NCBI GenBank assembly: GCA_963724975.1
Contig: CAVRXB010000010.1
Coordinates: 1-64,000, forward strand
Length of the DNA stretch: 64,000 bases
DNA from: CAIWHR01 sp963724975
Lineage (GTDB): Bacteria; Pseudomonadota; Gammaproteobacteria; Burkholderiales; Casimicrobiaceae
Direction of reading: 5' to 3'
In this document: in pieces, positions 45,123-54,207 of the stretch
How positions within the stretch are numbered: position 1 is the stretch's first letter
How the letters are laid out: every line of letters begins with the position of its first letter
The notes under the pieces: model-generated
What the model was told of the DNA's origin: nothing
The model's database searches: none
Seen by the model: the letters and a program-made list of their open reading frames with translations, nothing else
Translations under genes and position numbers: made by a program

Positions 45123-46102
45123 GCGACTTCACGTCGGGATTCTGGAACGGGTACGTGATCGTCCTCACGTTGGCGGCGATCGGCTACTGCGCCTGGCTGC
45201 TCCTGGTGACGAGCCGCACACGCGTCAAACCCGGATCGGCGTCGTCGCCCGCGGATTCGAGCGTGGGCAAGGTCGAGTTGATGGGCCACAGCTGGGATGG
45301 CGATCTTGCGGAACTCAACAACCCTCTGCCGCGATGGTGGATGTGGCTGTTCTGGATCACGATCGTCTTTTCCCTTGGTTATCTGATCGCTTATCCCGGT
45401 CTCGGCAGTTCCAAGGGCACGCTCGGCTGGTCGTCGGGAGGCGCATGGACGCAGGAATCGGACGACACCGAAGCCCGCTTGAAGCCGATGTACGAGAAAT
45501 ATGCGAGCCTCGATCTTCCGGCCATTGCCGCGGATCCGGAGGCACGCGCGATGGGCGAGCGGATTTTTCTCGTTACCTGTGCACCGTGTCACGGTTCCGA
45601 CGCCGGGGGCGCGCCGGGCTTCCCCAGCTTGCGCGACGGCGACTGGCTCTATGGCGGCGATCCCGCGACGATTGTTGCATCGGTGAGCAACGGACGCATG
45701 GGCGTCATGCCGGCACTCGGCGCTGCGCTCGGCCCCGAAGGGGTGAGAAATGTCGGCGCGTACGTACGCTCGCTGTCGAAGCTTCCGAGCGACCCGCTGC
45801 GGGCGCAACTCGGCAAGCCATTGTTCGAGCAGAGCTGCGCTGCGTGTCACGGCGCGGGTGGCAAGGGGAATCCGGCGGTCGGCGCACCGAATCTCACCGA
45901 CGCGATCTGGCTCTACGGCAGCAGCGAGGCCGTGATCGCCCAAGGCATCAACAACGGCCGACATCTAGGAATGTCCTCTGAGCATCCGCCGATGCCGGCC
46001 TTCAAGTACACGCTCGGGCAAGGACCGTTGGGGCCAGCCAGGATCAATCTCGTCGCCGGCTACGTGTGGGGCCTTTCGAACGGGCCGCCGGGCGCCAAAT
46101 GA
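45119..46102 (+). CDS. ccoP: cbb3 oxidase di-heme subunit CcoP
   Basis: 327 residues. Two membrane helices (about 12-31 and 72-92) anchor two cytochrome c domains with heme sites CAPCH (154-158) and CAACH (240-244). CcoP takes electrons from soluble cytochrome c. Translation is coupled to ccoQ. Confidence 0.95.
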   Translation: MSDFTSGFWNGYVIVLTLAAIGYCAWLLLVTSRTRVKPGSASSPADSSVGKVELMGHSWDGDLAELNNPLPRWWMWLFWITIVFSLGYLIAYPGLGSSKGTLGWSSGGAWTQESDDTEARLKPMYEKYASLDLPAIAADPEARAMGERIFLVTCAPCHGSDAGGAPGFPSLRDGDWLYGGDPATIVASVSNGRMGVMPALGAALGPEGVRNVGAYVRSLSKLPSDPLRAQLGKPLFEQSCAACHGAGGKGNPAVGAPNLTDAIWLYGSSEAVIAQGINNGRHLGMSSEHPPMPAFKYTLGQGPLGPARINLVAGYVWGLSNGPPGAK

Positions 46103-46151
46103 GTCGCCACGCGATCGGCGTTCCCCCACGCCTTTTCGCGGGCTGACCGAA

Positions 46152-47618
46152 GTGGCGCCCGACGGCCTGCTCTCCGGAGCTTCCCACGTGAACGCCGGCG
46201 ACCCCTCCATCATTCCGATCGTCGCGGCGCCTGCCGCCGACGAGGTGTCGCTGCTCGAGATCCGGAAGAAGATCTACGTGCGCGCCGTGCACGGGTGGTT
46301 CGCACGGTGGCGATGGGGCCTCGTCTTCGCGACCCAGATCCTGTTCTACGGCTTGCCTTGGCTTTCATGGAACGGCCGCCAGGCCGTCCTGCTCGAGATC
46401 ACCGAGCGCAAGTTCTACCTGTTCGGACTCGTGCTCTGGCCGCAGGATGTGATCTACCTCGCGGCGTTGCTGATCATCGCCGCGTGCTCGCTCTTTCTGT
46501 TCACCGCGGTCGCCGGACGGCTCTGGTGCGGCTATGCGTGCCCGCAAACCGTCTACACCGAGATCTTCATGTGGATCGAGAAAAAGGTCGAGGGCGATCG
46601 CATCGCGCGAATGCGCCTCGACAAGGCGGGCCTCTCGCTCGAGTGGTTCGTCCGCAAAACGGAAAAGCACTTGGTTTGGATGACGATTGCTCTGTGGACG
46701 GGCTTCACGTTCGTGGGCTATTTCTCGCCGATACGCGTGCTTGGGCTTCGCATGGTCACGTGGCAGCTCGGGCCGTGGGAAGTGTTCTGGGTCCTGTTCT
46801 ACGGATTCGCCACGTACGGCAACGCTGGCTTCATGCGCGAGCAGGTTTGCAAGTACATGTGCCCTTACGCGCGTTTCCAGTCGGCGATGTTCGACCGCGA
46901 CACGCTGATCATCGCCTACGACCGCGAGCGCGGCGAGCCGCGCGGCGCGCGCAGCCGCAAGGCGGATCCGGCGGCTGCCGGCCTCGGTCATTGCATCGAC
47001 TGCAGCATTTGCGTGCAGGTATGCCCGACCGGGATCGATATTCGCAAGGGACTTCAGTACGAGTGCATTGGATGCGCGGCCTGCGCCGACGGGTGCGACC
47101 AGGTCATGGACAAGATGGGCTACGCGCGGGGGCTGATCCGTTACGCGTCGGAGAATGCGCTGGAGCGCCATTACGGCGTGAGGGAAATGTGGCGCCGGAT
47201 GCTGCGTCCGCGCACGGCGATCTACTCGGCGCTGCTTGCTACGATCATCGTCGGTACCGTCGTTTCGCTCGTGACGCGCAATCCGCTCAAGGTCGATGTC
47301 ATTCGCGACCGCGGCGCACTTGCCCGCGAGGCGGCGCCCGGCGTCGTCGAAAATGTCTACCGTGTGCAGATCATGAACACCGCGGAAGCCGGGCAATCGT
47401 TCACCATTGGCGCCGAGGGGTTGCCGGATCTCCGGCTCGCGGGTGTCGAGCAGCCGATTGCAGTAAGCGCGGCCGGTTCCCGGCTTGTCCCGATCCGCCT
47501 GCAAGTCGCGGCCGAAGCCGGCAAGCCGGGATCCAATCCCATCGAATTCGTCGTGCGCTCGACCGGCGAGCCGCAGCTCGTGCGCCGCGAGAAATCGACG
47601 TTCATGCTGCCGCGATAA
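46152..47618 (+). CDS. ccoG: cbb3 oxidase accessory ferredoxin-like protein CcoG
   Basis: 488 residues from GTG 46152. CcoG is a membrane-bound iron-sulfur protein that reduces copper for oxidase assembly. About five membrane helices are visible, together with two 4Fe-4S motifs (CIDCSICVQVCP and CIGCAACADGCD), Cys residues in LWCGYACPQTVYTE and the carboxy-terminal IG-like domain of the family. Confidence 0.93.
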   Translation: MAPDGLLSGASHVNAGDPSIIPIVAAPAADEVSLLEIRKKIYVRAVHGWFARWRWGLVFATQILFYGLPWLSWNGRQAVLLEITERKFYLFGLVLWPQDVIYLAALLIIAACSLFLFTAVAGRLWCGYACPQTVYTEIFMWIEKKVEGDRIARMRLDKAGLSLEWFVRKTEKHLVWMTIALWTGFTFVGYFSPIRVLGLRMVTWQLGPWEVFWVLFYGFATYGNAGFMREQVCKYMCPYARFQSAMFDRDTLIIAYDRERGEPRGARSRKADPAAAGLGHCIDCSICVQVCPTGIDIRKGLQYECIGCAACADGCDQVMDKMGYARGLIRYASENALERHYGVREMWRRMLRPRTAIYSALLATIIVGTVVSLVTRNPLKVDVIRDRGALAREAAPGVVENVYRVQIMNTAEAGQSFTIGAEGLPDLRLAGVEQPIAVSAAGSRLVPIRLQVAAEAGKPGSNPIEFVVRSTGEPQLVRREKSTFMLPR

Positions 47619-47628
47619 GGATGACGCG

Positions 47629-48150
47629 ATGACCGTGCTCTCGATCCGATCGGTCTCCGAGCCGTGGTACCGGCAACGCTGGCCCTGGCTCCTGTTTGCC
47701 GGGCCCGCGATCGTCGTTGTGGCTTCGTTCGCAACGCTCATGCTCGCCGCAGCGAGCGACGATGGCGTCATCGCCGACGATTATTACAAGCGCGGTCTTC
47801 TGATCAACCGCGAGATTGACCGCACGGTGCGCGCGGACGCGATGCACTTGGGCGCTGTGTTGCGGGTTACGCCGGAGGGCGTGGCAACGCTCGCGATCGA
47901 CGGCTTCGCGGACGCGTCCGCGGCGCCGCCCATGGTCAGCGTGCACGTGGCGCATCCGACACGCGCGGGTCAGGACCGTACGATCACTTTGGTGCGCGGG
48001 CCCGGCGACGTCTATGTCGGCGTCATCGCGCCGCGACCTGCCGGACGCCGGCTCGTCAGTGTCGAGGGCGACCTGTGGAAATTGCCCGCTGCGCCGGCCG
48101 CCGACGGAATCGCAGAGGTGCGGCTGGGTGCAGCGCGCTCCGTCCACTGA
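47629..48150 (+). CDS. ccoH: FixH-family protein CcoH
   Basis: 173 residues from ATG 47629. One membrane helix (about 20-43) followed by the family block DDYYKRGLLINREIDR and a periplasmic beta-rich domain. CcoH is needed for stable cbb3 assembly. It follows ccoG by 10 bp. Confidence 0.88.
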   Translation: MTVLSIRSVSEPWYRQRWPWLLFAGPAIVVVASFATLMLAAASDDGVIADDYYKRGLLINREIDRTVRADAMHLGAVLRVTPEGVATLAIDGFADASAAPPMVSVHVAHPTRAGQDRTITLVRGPGDVYVGVIAPRPAGRRLVSVEGDLWKLPAAPAADGIAEVRLGAARSVH

Positions 48151-48198
48151 TCGCGGGCCTGGGCAACACGCGGAGAAACGAAGATCAAGGAGGCGACG

Positions 48199-48522
48199 AT
48201 GCAGAATTACGGCAATCTCGCGCAACGGATCATGTGGGTGTTATGGCCGGCGTTCCTCGTCGGCGGTGTGGCGGAAGCGGTCTTTTTCTCCGCGTTCGAC
48301 CCGTTCGAGCTGCATTTCTTCGGAGCGCCGCTCGAAATGTCACGCTCCGCAATCTATACGATGGGATTCTTTGCCTTCTGGGCGTTCGGCATCGCGTCGT
48401 CCGCGCTCACGGTATTCCTCGAGCGCTCGCCGTGGGAAGTGAACCGCTGTCCGTTGGAGCCTGCCGAACGTCCCGACGGCTGTCCGAAGCGCGAGGACAC
48501 CGACTCATGCTTGCGCTGCTAG
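48199..48522 (+). CDS. Small membrane protein of the cbb3 locus, function unknown
   Basis: 107 residues with two membrane helices (about 10-30 and 50-72) and a Cys-rich tail (NRCPLEPAERPDGCPKRED, then CLRC). A good ribosome site (AAGGAGGCGACG) precedes the ATG. I do not recognise a named family. Position after ccoH suggests a part in oxidase assembly or electron transfer; the tail cysteines could bind metal, which is inference. Confidence 0.72.
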   Translation: MQNYGNLAQRIMWVLWPAFLVGGVAEAVFFSAFDPFELHFFGAPLEMSRSAIYTMGFFAFWAFGIASSALTVFLERSPWEVNRCPLEPAERPDGCPKREDTDSCLRC

Positions 48523-48527
48523 GCTTT

Positions 48528-49334
48528 CTAACCCCGCTGTCCAACGACCTGCTTCAGCGCGACGGGGTCGAGGAGCTTGACGGCGCGTCCCTGTACCTGG
48601 ATCAAGCCTTCGTCCTGGAAGCGCGAAAACAGCCGGCTCACCGTCTCGAGCTTGAGACCCAGAAAACTGCCGATCTCCTCGCGCGTCATCCGCAGCACAA
48701 ATTCGGTGGACGAATATCCGCGCTGCTTGTAGCGGTCGGCGAGCGACAGCAGGAATACGGCAAGCCGCTCGTCGGCGCGCATGCTGCCAAGGAGCAGCAT
48801 CACGTTCTGGTCACGCGCGATTTCCTTCGACATCAGCCGCAGCAGATTTTGCCGGAGCAGCGGGACTGCACGCGCGACGTCCTCGATGCGCTCGAGAGGC
48901 AGCACGCAGACGTCGGTATCCTCGAGAGCGATCGCCTGGCATCCGTGACGCTCGGCGACGATGCCGTCGAGCCCGACCATGTCTCCCAGCATGTGGTAGC
49001 CGGACACCTGCTCCCGGCCGTCCTCGGCAAGCACCGTGGTCTTGAGAGACCCGATCCGGATCGCATAAAGCGCGGTGAACGCTTCGCCTGCGCGATAGAG
49101 CGTGTCACCTTTGCGGAGCTTCACGCGTGTACCGAGCAGCGCATCGATCTGTGCCAGCTCCGCCGTCCCGAGCCCCATCGGCAGGCAGAGCTCGCGCATG
49201 CTGCACGTCGAGCAGTGGACCTTGAGGTCGCGGATCGAAATCACCGGCGCCAGGCCGCCGCTTTGCGCCCGGTGCGGCATTGGAGCAGAAGTGGGATCGG
49301 CGCTTGCAGGAAGAGGTTTCGCGGGGAGCGTCAT
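48528..49334 (-). CDS. fnr: FNR-type oxygen-sensing regulator
   Basis: 268 residues from ATG 49334. The amino-terminal cluster cysteines Cys41, Cys44 and Cys50 (CSTCSMRELC) plus Cys132 (ERHGCQAI) match the [4Fe-4S] ligands of E. coli FNR. A CRP-type domain and the helix-turn-helix TREEIGSFLGLKLETVSRLFSRFQDEG follow, with the Glu-x-x-Ser-Arg DNA-reading pattern. It is expected to activate uspA/ccoI and ccoNOQP through the TTGAC-N4-ATCAA boxes in this window. It converges on the cco operon. Confidence 0.93.
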   Translation of the reverse strand: MTLPAKPLPASADPTSAPMPHRAQSGGLAPVISIRDLKVHCSTCSMRELCLPMGLGTAELAQIDALLGTRVKLRKGDTLYRAGEAFTALYAIRIGSLKTTVLAEDGREQVSGYHMLGDMVGLDGIVAERHGCQAIALEDTDVCVLPLERIEDVARAVPLLRQNLLRLMSKEIARDQNVMLLLGSMRADERLAVFLLSLADRYKQRGYSSTEFVLRMTREEIGSFLGLKLETVSRLFSRFQDEGLIQVQGRAVKLLDPVALKQVVGQRG

Positions 49335-49464
49335 GCCACCGGCGGCGGGGTTCGTGAGAGATCGAAGGAGGAGGGTTGAACCTGAAGAGTGTAAAGCGAA
49401 TCGCCGTCGTTGAACAGTCGGGCCAGCCAGCCGTGCCCAATGCGCAGGCTGGAAGGCGCATTTG

Positions 49465-50196
49465 ATGCCGATTTCAGGGGTGATCGCCGCTTCGCTCGCC
49501 GGCTTGCTGGGCGGCGCGCACTGCCTTGCGATGTGCGGCGGATTCATGACGGCGCTTTCGGGATTCGGACAACGATCGCGAACGCCAACGGCGATCGTCT
49601 ACCCCGCGCGGACGCTCGCATGGCGCCATCTTCCTTATAACCTCGGGCGGATAACGACGTACGCTGCGCTGGGAGCGGTTGCCGGCGGTGCTGGCGGCGC
49701 CGCGTTGGCGGCAGGGGATTGGGTCGTGGTCCAGCGCGTGCTCTACGTCATCGCGAATGCCGTCCTCGTCTCGCTCGCCTTCGCGATCGTGTCGAACGGC
49801 AAAGGCATGATCGGGTTGCAACGTGCGGGCGCGATTTTGTTCGCGAAGGTGATGCCGGCAGTTCGACCGCTGCTGGCGCGCGACGATGCGCCGGCGCGCT
49901 ACGTCCTCGGCGCGATCTGGGGTCTCGTTCCGTGCGGTCTCGTCTATGCCGTGCTGCCGATTGCGCTGTTTTCCGGGGGCGCGTTGCAAGGCGCGGCTGT
50001 CATGCTTGCCTTCGGCTTGGGCACATTGCCCAATCTTCTCGCGGCGGGCTGGATTGCCGCGCGTGCCAGGACGTGGCTCGATTTGCGTACGATGCGTTTC
50101 GTAACGGCGCTATTGCTCGCGGGATTTGGCGTGGTCGGCATCGGGCGCGCATTGTTCGGATCGCTTTCGACGATGCAAGGCGCTTTCTGCTTCTAG
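49465..50196 (+). CDS. SafE/TauE-like membrane protein of the cbb3 assembly neighbourhood
   Basis: 243 residues from ATG 49465. Six hydrophobic segments with the family blocks LGGAHCLAMCGGFMTAL and GLVPCGLVYAVLPIALFSGG. Proteins of this urease-accessory/SafE type next to cco genes are thought to help copper delivery to cbb3 oxidase; the Cys and Met residues in the first block suit copper handling. Divergent from fnr. Confidence 0.85.
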   Translation: MPISGVIAASLAGLLGGAHCLAMCGGFMTALSGFGQRSRTPTAIVYPARTLAWRHLPYNLGRITTYAALGAVAGGAGGAALAAGDWVVVQRVLYVIANAVLVSLAFAIVSNGKGMIGLQRAGAILFAKVMPAVRPLLARDDAPARYVLGAIWGLVPCGLVYAVLPIALFSGGALQGAAVMLAFGLGTLPNLLAAGWIAARARTWLDLRTMRFVTALLLAGFGVVGIGRALFGSLSTMQGAFCF

Positions 50197-50387
50197 TGGC
50201 CTGTAACGGGGGAAGCGGCAGTGAGCGAAGTGGTGTGGTATGGCGCCGCTATTCGCGCCGAGTCTCAGTTGGCAAATGAAGCGCCGTTGCGAAGCAATGG
50301 CCGAGCCCCCTTACGAGCAACGGCAAAAGCAATCGGCGTGAAGAGCCAGCCAGACACTATCGAACCCCTCGTTACTGGCCACTAGAG
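50192..50387. repeat. Candidate short inverted-repeat element
   Basis: CTAGTGGCCTGTAACG (50193-50208) and CGTTACTGGCCACTAG (50371-50386) are inverted repeats matching at 15 of 16 bases and enclosing ~160 bp without an open frame. Size and ends resemble a MITE-like or palindromic intergenic element; no target-site duplication is evident. A related short sequence, AGTGGCCTGTAGCG on the minus strand, occurs at ~25894-25909. Confidence 0.5.
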
Positions 50388-50433
50388 TTGTCACAGCCTC
50401 GCGCGCCCGTTCGTCCGCTTACAATCCGTGGCT

Positions 50434-51585
50434 ATGACGGATTTCTGCGCTATCGCCGATCCGCGCGTATTTCCCGATCCGCAGGCTGCTCCCCCTCCGG
50501 ACGCGCGCCTCTACGCGGCCGTCGCGGATTCGCTGGCCGCCGACTCACGCCAGCGTGCCGATACGCTTGACCGCGAGATTCGCGAAGGCCTCGCGGTGCG
50601 GCTTCGCTCCGATGGCGCGACGCTTGCCGCCTTGTTTGCCGGCGCGCCGTCGGTCGATGTGACGCGGCATCTGTGGCGCCAGCTCGATGCGGTGTGGCGC
50701 GACGCCACGGTACCCACAAAAGCGGATTTCGCGCTGACAATATTTGCGCTTCCGATCGTGATCGTGGGCGGGATCGAGGGCGCAGCGGACGACGTCACGC
50801 ATCCCGGTATTCTGGAGGAATCCGAATTGCTCGCCGCGATTCTCCGCGAGCATCGTGCGCTCGGTGGCAACGAGACGTTCGCGTTCGCCGATGCGCTCGT
50901 GAGCGCCGACGCGCTCGACTTCCCGCAGTTGCCGGAGATTTTTGCGTGGCAGCGGTTACCGGAATGGAGGGCTGCCGAATTTTCGCCGCGCATCCTGCCG
51001 CCGTCCCCGCTCTGTTTTCCGGCAGGCCGCGAAGGCGTGCACTTGCGATTTCTCGTGGGTTCCGCCGTCGCGCCGCGGGGCGCGGACCTGTTTGCCACGG
51101 CAGACGTCGGCAAATGGGGCATGCCATTCACGAAGGAACTCTCGCGCCAACTGGCCAGCAGTCGGGCATCGGTTCTCGCGCTGGCGCTTGCGCCGCAGCG
51201 CCCGCTGCCTGCGTTTCACGCGGGCCGCGTCGCGAAGCGCGAGGTCGGCGCGCAGCTTTTCGCAAGCAACGCAATTCGCAAGCTGCGCGCGTCCGTCGGC
51301 GAGCCGACGGCGGTGATCAGTGCTCATCGCGCGCCTGACGTGCCGGGTGGCGGCGAGTTGCGCCTTTCGCTGTCCTCGCCCTTCGCGCCTCGTGACGCCG
51401 AAGGCTTCCGCTGCCCGCTCCATCCGCTCGACCGCGCAGGCGATGTCGCGTCGATGCTGGCCAAGTTGATGACGGACTGCCGCGTGACCGACCTGCGCGT
51501 CGTCTCCGGCGTGCACGCCGATCGCGATCCGACGACCGGTCTAACACTGCTGTTCAAGCCGGACGCGCTACCCGTCGTGCACTGA
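50434..51585 (+). CDS. Uncharacterised 383-residue protein
   Basis: Start ATG 50434; GTG 50428 is an alternative. Soluble, no signal peptide or membrane helix, no motif I recognise. Recurrent Pro/Trp-rich blocks (ALPIVIVGGIEGAADD, WQRLPEWRAAEFSPRILPPSPLCFPAG) suggest one globular domain. It stands alone between the repeat element and a convergent methyltransferase. Confidence 0.7.
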   Translation: MTDFCAIADPRVFPDPQAAPPPDARLYAAVADSLAADSRQRADTLDREIREGLAVRLRSDGATLAALFAGAPSVDVTRHLWRQLDAVWRDATVPTKADFALTIFALPIVIVGGIEGAADDVTHPGILEESELLAAILREHRALGGNETFAFADALVSADALDFPQLPEIFAWQRLPEWRAAEFSPRILPPSPLCFPAGREGVHLRFLVGSAVAPRGADLFATADVGKWGMPFTKELSRQLASSRASVLALALAPQRPLPAFHAGRVAKREVGAQLFASNAIRKLRASVGEPTAVISAHRAPDVPGGGELRLSLSSPFAPRDAEGFRCPLHPLDRAGDVASMLAKLMTDCRVTDLRVVSGVHADRDPTTGLTLLFKPDALPVVH

Positions 51586-51593
51586 TCGAGGTC

Positions 51594-52322
51594 TCAATTT
51601 CTGCGCAGGACGCAGACTGACTGTCCGATCGGTCCGAGCGTCGCCATCCGCTCGAACTTGAGACCGTCGTGAAACGCCACGGGCCGCGGCAGTTCGACAT
51701 GGGCTTCGTCGCCCGCGTGGATCGCCTCGATTGTTACTGGCAAATGCGCGGCCCATGCCCTGATGGCGTCGCGCGACAGAAACTCGATCGCCGGCTCCGC
51801 GTCCGCGCGCGCGGAGTCGAGCGCCGTCTCGAAAAAAGCCCAGTGCCGTTCAACAGCGAACTCGATAAAACTGAACACGATGCGTCCGCCGGGCCTCGCG
51901 ACGCGCGCAGCTTCTGCGAGATAGCGGTACGAATCCACGGGTGAAAGATGCGTGAATACGGAAAAGAAGCACACAAAATCGGCGCGTGCATCCTGCTCGG
52001 GGATGACGATGTCGCGGACCGTCTCGAAGCGCCACTCCGAACGTGCTGCGAGCCGGCGCGCGTGATCGACGAGATCCGGCACGACGTCGGTGCCGAGATA
52101 GTCTCCCGTGAGGTGGTTCGCGAGATGCTTTGCGAGCCGCCCGGCGCCGCATCCGACGTCGACGAGGTAATGCTGCGGGAGAAGACCGTTCTGGATCAGA
52201 AATGCGCGGAGAATCTCGCCGACCGGATCGAAATGCCGTCCGATCGCCGCCTCCATGGCGCGATCGTGGCCCTGCTCCCGCTTCAGGCGCTCGACGAACT
52301 CGGGATAGCTGACTGGCGGCAT
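51594..52322 (-). CDS. Class I SAM-dependent methyltransferase
   Basis: 242 residues from ATG 52322. The SAM-binding motif I is VDVGCGAGRLAKHLA (about 53-67), with motif post-I YLGTDVVPDLVDHAR and a motif II-like VCFFSVFTHL. The substrate is unknown. No operon partner. Confidence 0.85.
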   Translation of the reverse strand: MPPVSYPEFVERLKREQGHDRAMEAAIGRHFDPVGEILRAFLIQNGLLPQHYLVDVGCGAGRLAKHLANHLTGDYLGTDVVPDLVDHARRLAARSEWRFETVRDIVIPEQDARADFVCFFSVFTHLSPVDSYRYLAEAARVARPGGRIVFSFIEFAVERHWAFFETALDSARADAEPAIEFLSRDAIRAWAAHLPVTIEAIHAGDEAHVELPRPVAFHDGLKFERMATLGPIGQSVCVLRRN

Positions 52323-52504
52323 GGCGCCGCCAGAATAACAGAGCACGGCCGGCGCGAAGGCGTCAGATCGGCGCCATCGACGTCTTGGTGCCGCTCGTAT
52401 CAGTTCCGTTGTTGTCGACCGTGTTGCTGCCAACCACTACGGTGACCGCGGTGCCGCGATTCTCCCTGGATTCCAGCAAGCGAACAGGCTCGAAGAGTTA
52501 GGCA

Positions 52505-53296
52505 TTAGGCGATACCGTGGAGCGGTTCCCGTGCGGATTCACGTCGCTTGACGCGCCCCATGCCGCTTATCTCCTGCGTGACTTTCGGATCGCCGAGATA
52601 GTCGACGCTTCCCGCGCCGGAGATCGACACCTTGAGCGTCTTGGTCGCGTTGACGAAGACCTTGCCGGCGCCGCTCACGGCTACGCGCGCGTTGTCGCTC
52701 ACGAGTCCCGCCGCCCGATAGTCGCCGGCGCCTGAAATGGCGATCCTCTGGTCGGTCGCGCGCCCCGCGATTTCGGCCTTGACGGCGCCCGACGCGGCAA
52801 TGGCGAGTTCTTTCGTGTCGAGACCCGTGATCCGCATCGTTCCTTCACCCGAAACCGAAAGCGCAAGCTTCTCCGTCTTCCATCCGTCGACGCGAAGCTT
52901 GACGGAACCCGCGACCTCGACCCGATCGAGATCGCGAAACGTGATGGTGGCGCGGAGCGGCCGCATGCTGCCGCCGAGCAGGAAGGTCCAGAAGTTGCCC
53001 GTGCTTCCGTTTTCGATGTGCAGCGTCCCATCGCGGACATCCACGCGCACCCGCCCGAGCTGCTTTGCCGAAGCCTCGAAGCGAATCTCTTCGGCGGTCC
53101 CCTGGACCAGCGTGACCTCGGCCAGTCCGTCGATGGCGATTCCCGTGAATGGCGGCAACGCTCGCTGCTCGGCGGTCATCTCGCCGCCGCGCAAGGGTCC
53201 GCCTCCTCCAAAGCTGCGGTTGAGCACGAACCACGCGGCGGCGACCGCAGCGGCAATCGCGAGCAGGACGACGAGCGGCAGGACGAGGCGTTTCAT
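52505..53296 (-). CDS. Exported DUF2807 (head-GIN domain) protein
   Basis: 263 residues from ATG 53296. An amino-terminal hydrophobic helix (4-26) anchors or exports the protein; the rest is a right-handed beta-helix made of repeated strands such as LALSVSGEGTMRI, LAIAASGAVKAEI, IAISGAGDYRA and VAVSGAGKVFV, typical of DUF2807. Function unknown, envelope location likely. Confidence 0.87.
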   Translation of the reverse strand: MKRLVLPLVVLLAIAAAVAAAWFVLNRSFGGGGPLRGGEMTAEQRALPPFTGIAIDGLAEVTLVQGTAEEIRFEASAKQLGRVRVDVRDGTLHIENGSTGNFWTFLLGGSMRPLRATITFRDLDRVEVAGSVKLRVDGWKTEKLALSVSGEGTMRITGLDTKELAIAASGAVKAEIAGRATDQRIAISGAGDYRAAGLVSDNARVAVSGAGKVFVNATKTLKVSISGAGSVDYLGDPKVTQEISGMGRVKRRESAREPLHGIA

Positions 53297-53377
53297 CCGG
53301 GTCTCCGAGGCGGCAACCCATTGGATGCGCCGAGGAGGGTCGGCGGATTCACTCCCCGGCACCGCCTGCCGGACGGG

Positions 53378-54121
53378 TTAGCGACCGGCGGGGATCAGTC
53401 GGATGTCGCCGTACCAGGCTTCGGCGCTATCGCCGGTATTGTCGGTGTCGGTGAGAACGCCGATCGACATCAACATTCCCGGGTCTTCGTTGAAAGCGCG
53501 GCGGAAGTCCTCCAGCACGTTGCGCTTCAGCGCTTGCCACGCGCCCACGCCGGCCGGGCCGCTCGAGGCGACGATCATCTGGACGCGGCCCGTATGCGGA
53601 TTGGGAATGACCGTCCCGACCGGGGCCTTGTTGGCCCACACGTACATCATCGTTGCGTAGGGCGTCGGCTTGCCCGATCGCTGGTCGCTCAGACTGAGTG
53701 CGAGCCGATCCGAAAGCGGAAGCTTCGCGCGGTCGCCGCCAAAGCTAAAGACGATGCGGGCCGGCGAATCCTCCTTCGACGACACGGCGTTGTCGGCGGT
53801 CGCAATGAGCCGACTGATTTTCCAGCGCCACTCGAGGACAGGGGTCGCACGAATGTCGATCTTCGTCGGTTGCCCGAGGCCGGTGGCCGCGGCGTCCGCC
53901 TTGGCGTTCAGCACGACCGTGCCGGCGTCATCGACGAGACGGTATTGCGTGGGCTTCTTCTCTTCGGTGATCTTTACGACTTCCCAGCCGGCAGGCAATT
54001 CCGCCCCCGCCTTTTGCGTCGAGAACAGCGTCACGAGGGGCGCCGCCTCCGTTTGCGCCTGAGCGTTCGCGTCGGCGGCGGCGATGGCGGCCGCGGCGAC
54101 AACGGGGATGAGGATGCGCAT
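53378..54121 (-). CDS. Exported DUF3047 protein
   Basis: 247 residues from ATG 54121. A signal peptide (1-22, ending ANAQA) is followed by the DUF3047 fold (LEWRWKISRLI, TPYATMMYVWANKAPVGTVI). Role unknown; the family is envelope-located. It diverges from ppa. Confidence 0.85.
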   Translation of the reverse strand: MRILIPVVAAAAIAAADANAQAQTEAAPLVTLFSTQKAGAELPAGWEVVKITEEKKPTQYRLVDDAGTVVLNAKADAAATGLGQPTKIDIRATPVLEWRWKISRLIATADNAVSSKEDSPARIVFSFGGDRAKLPLSDRLALSLSDQRSGKPTPYATMMYVWANKAPVGTVIPNPHTGRVQMIVASSGPAGVGAWQALKRNVLEDFRRAFNEDPGMLMSIGVLTDTDNTGDSAEAWYGDIRLIPAGR

Positions 54122-54175
54122 GACGACTGGGCCTTCGAAGGTTCGAGTGCGGCATGATAGCGCGAGTCGGTTCGC

Positions 54176-54181
54176 TATAAT
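54176..54181 (+). promoter_or_regulatory. Candidate -10 box (TATAAT) of ppa
   Basis: A perfect TATAAT lies 26 bases before the ppa start codon. No good -35 is visible at the usual spacing. Confidence 0.45.
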
Positions 54182-54207
54182 CCCGTTGCAAACCACGAAT
54201 CGCTCCG

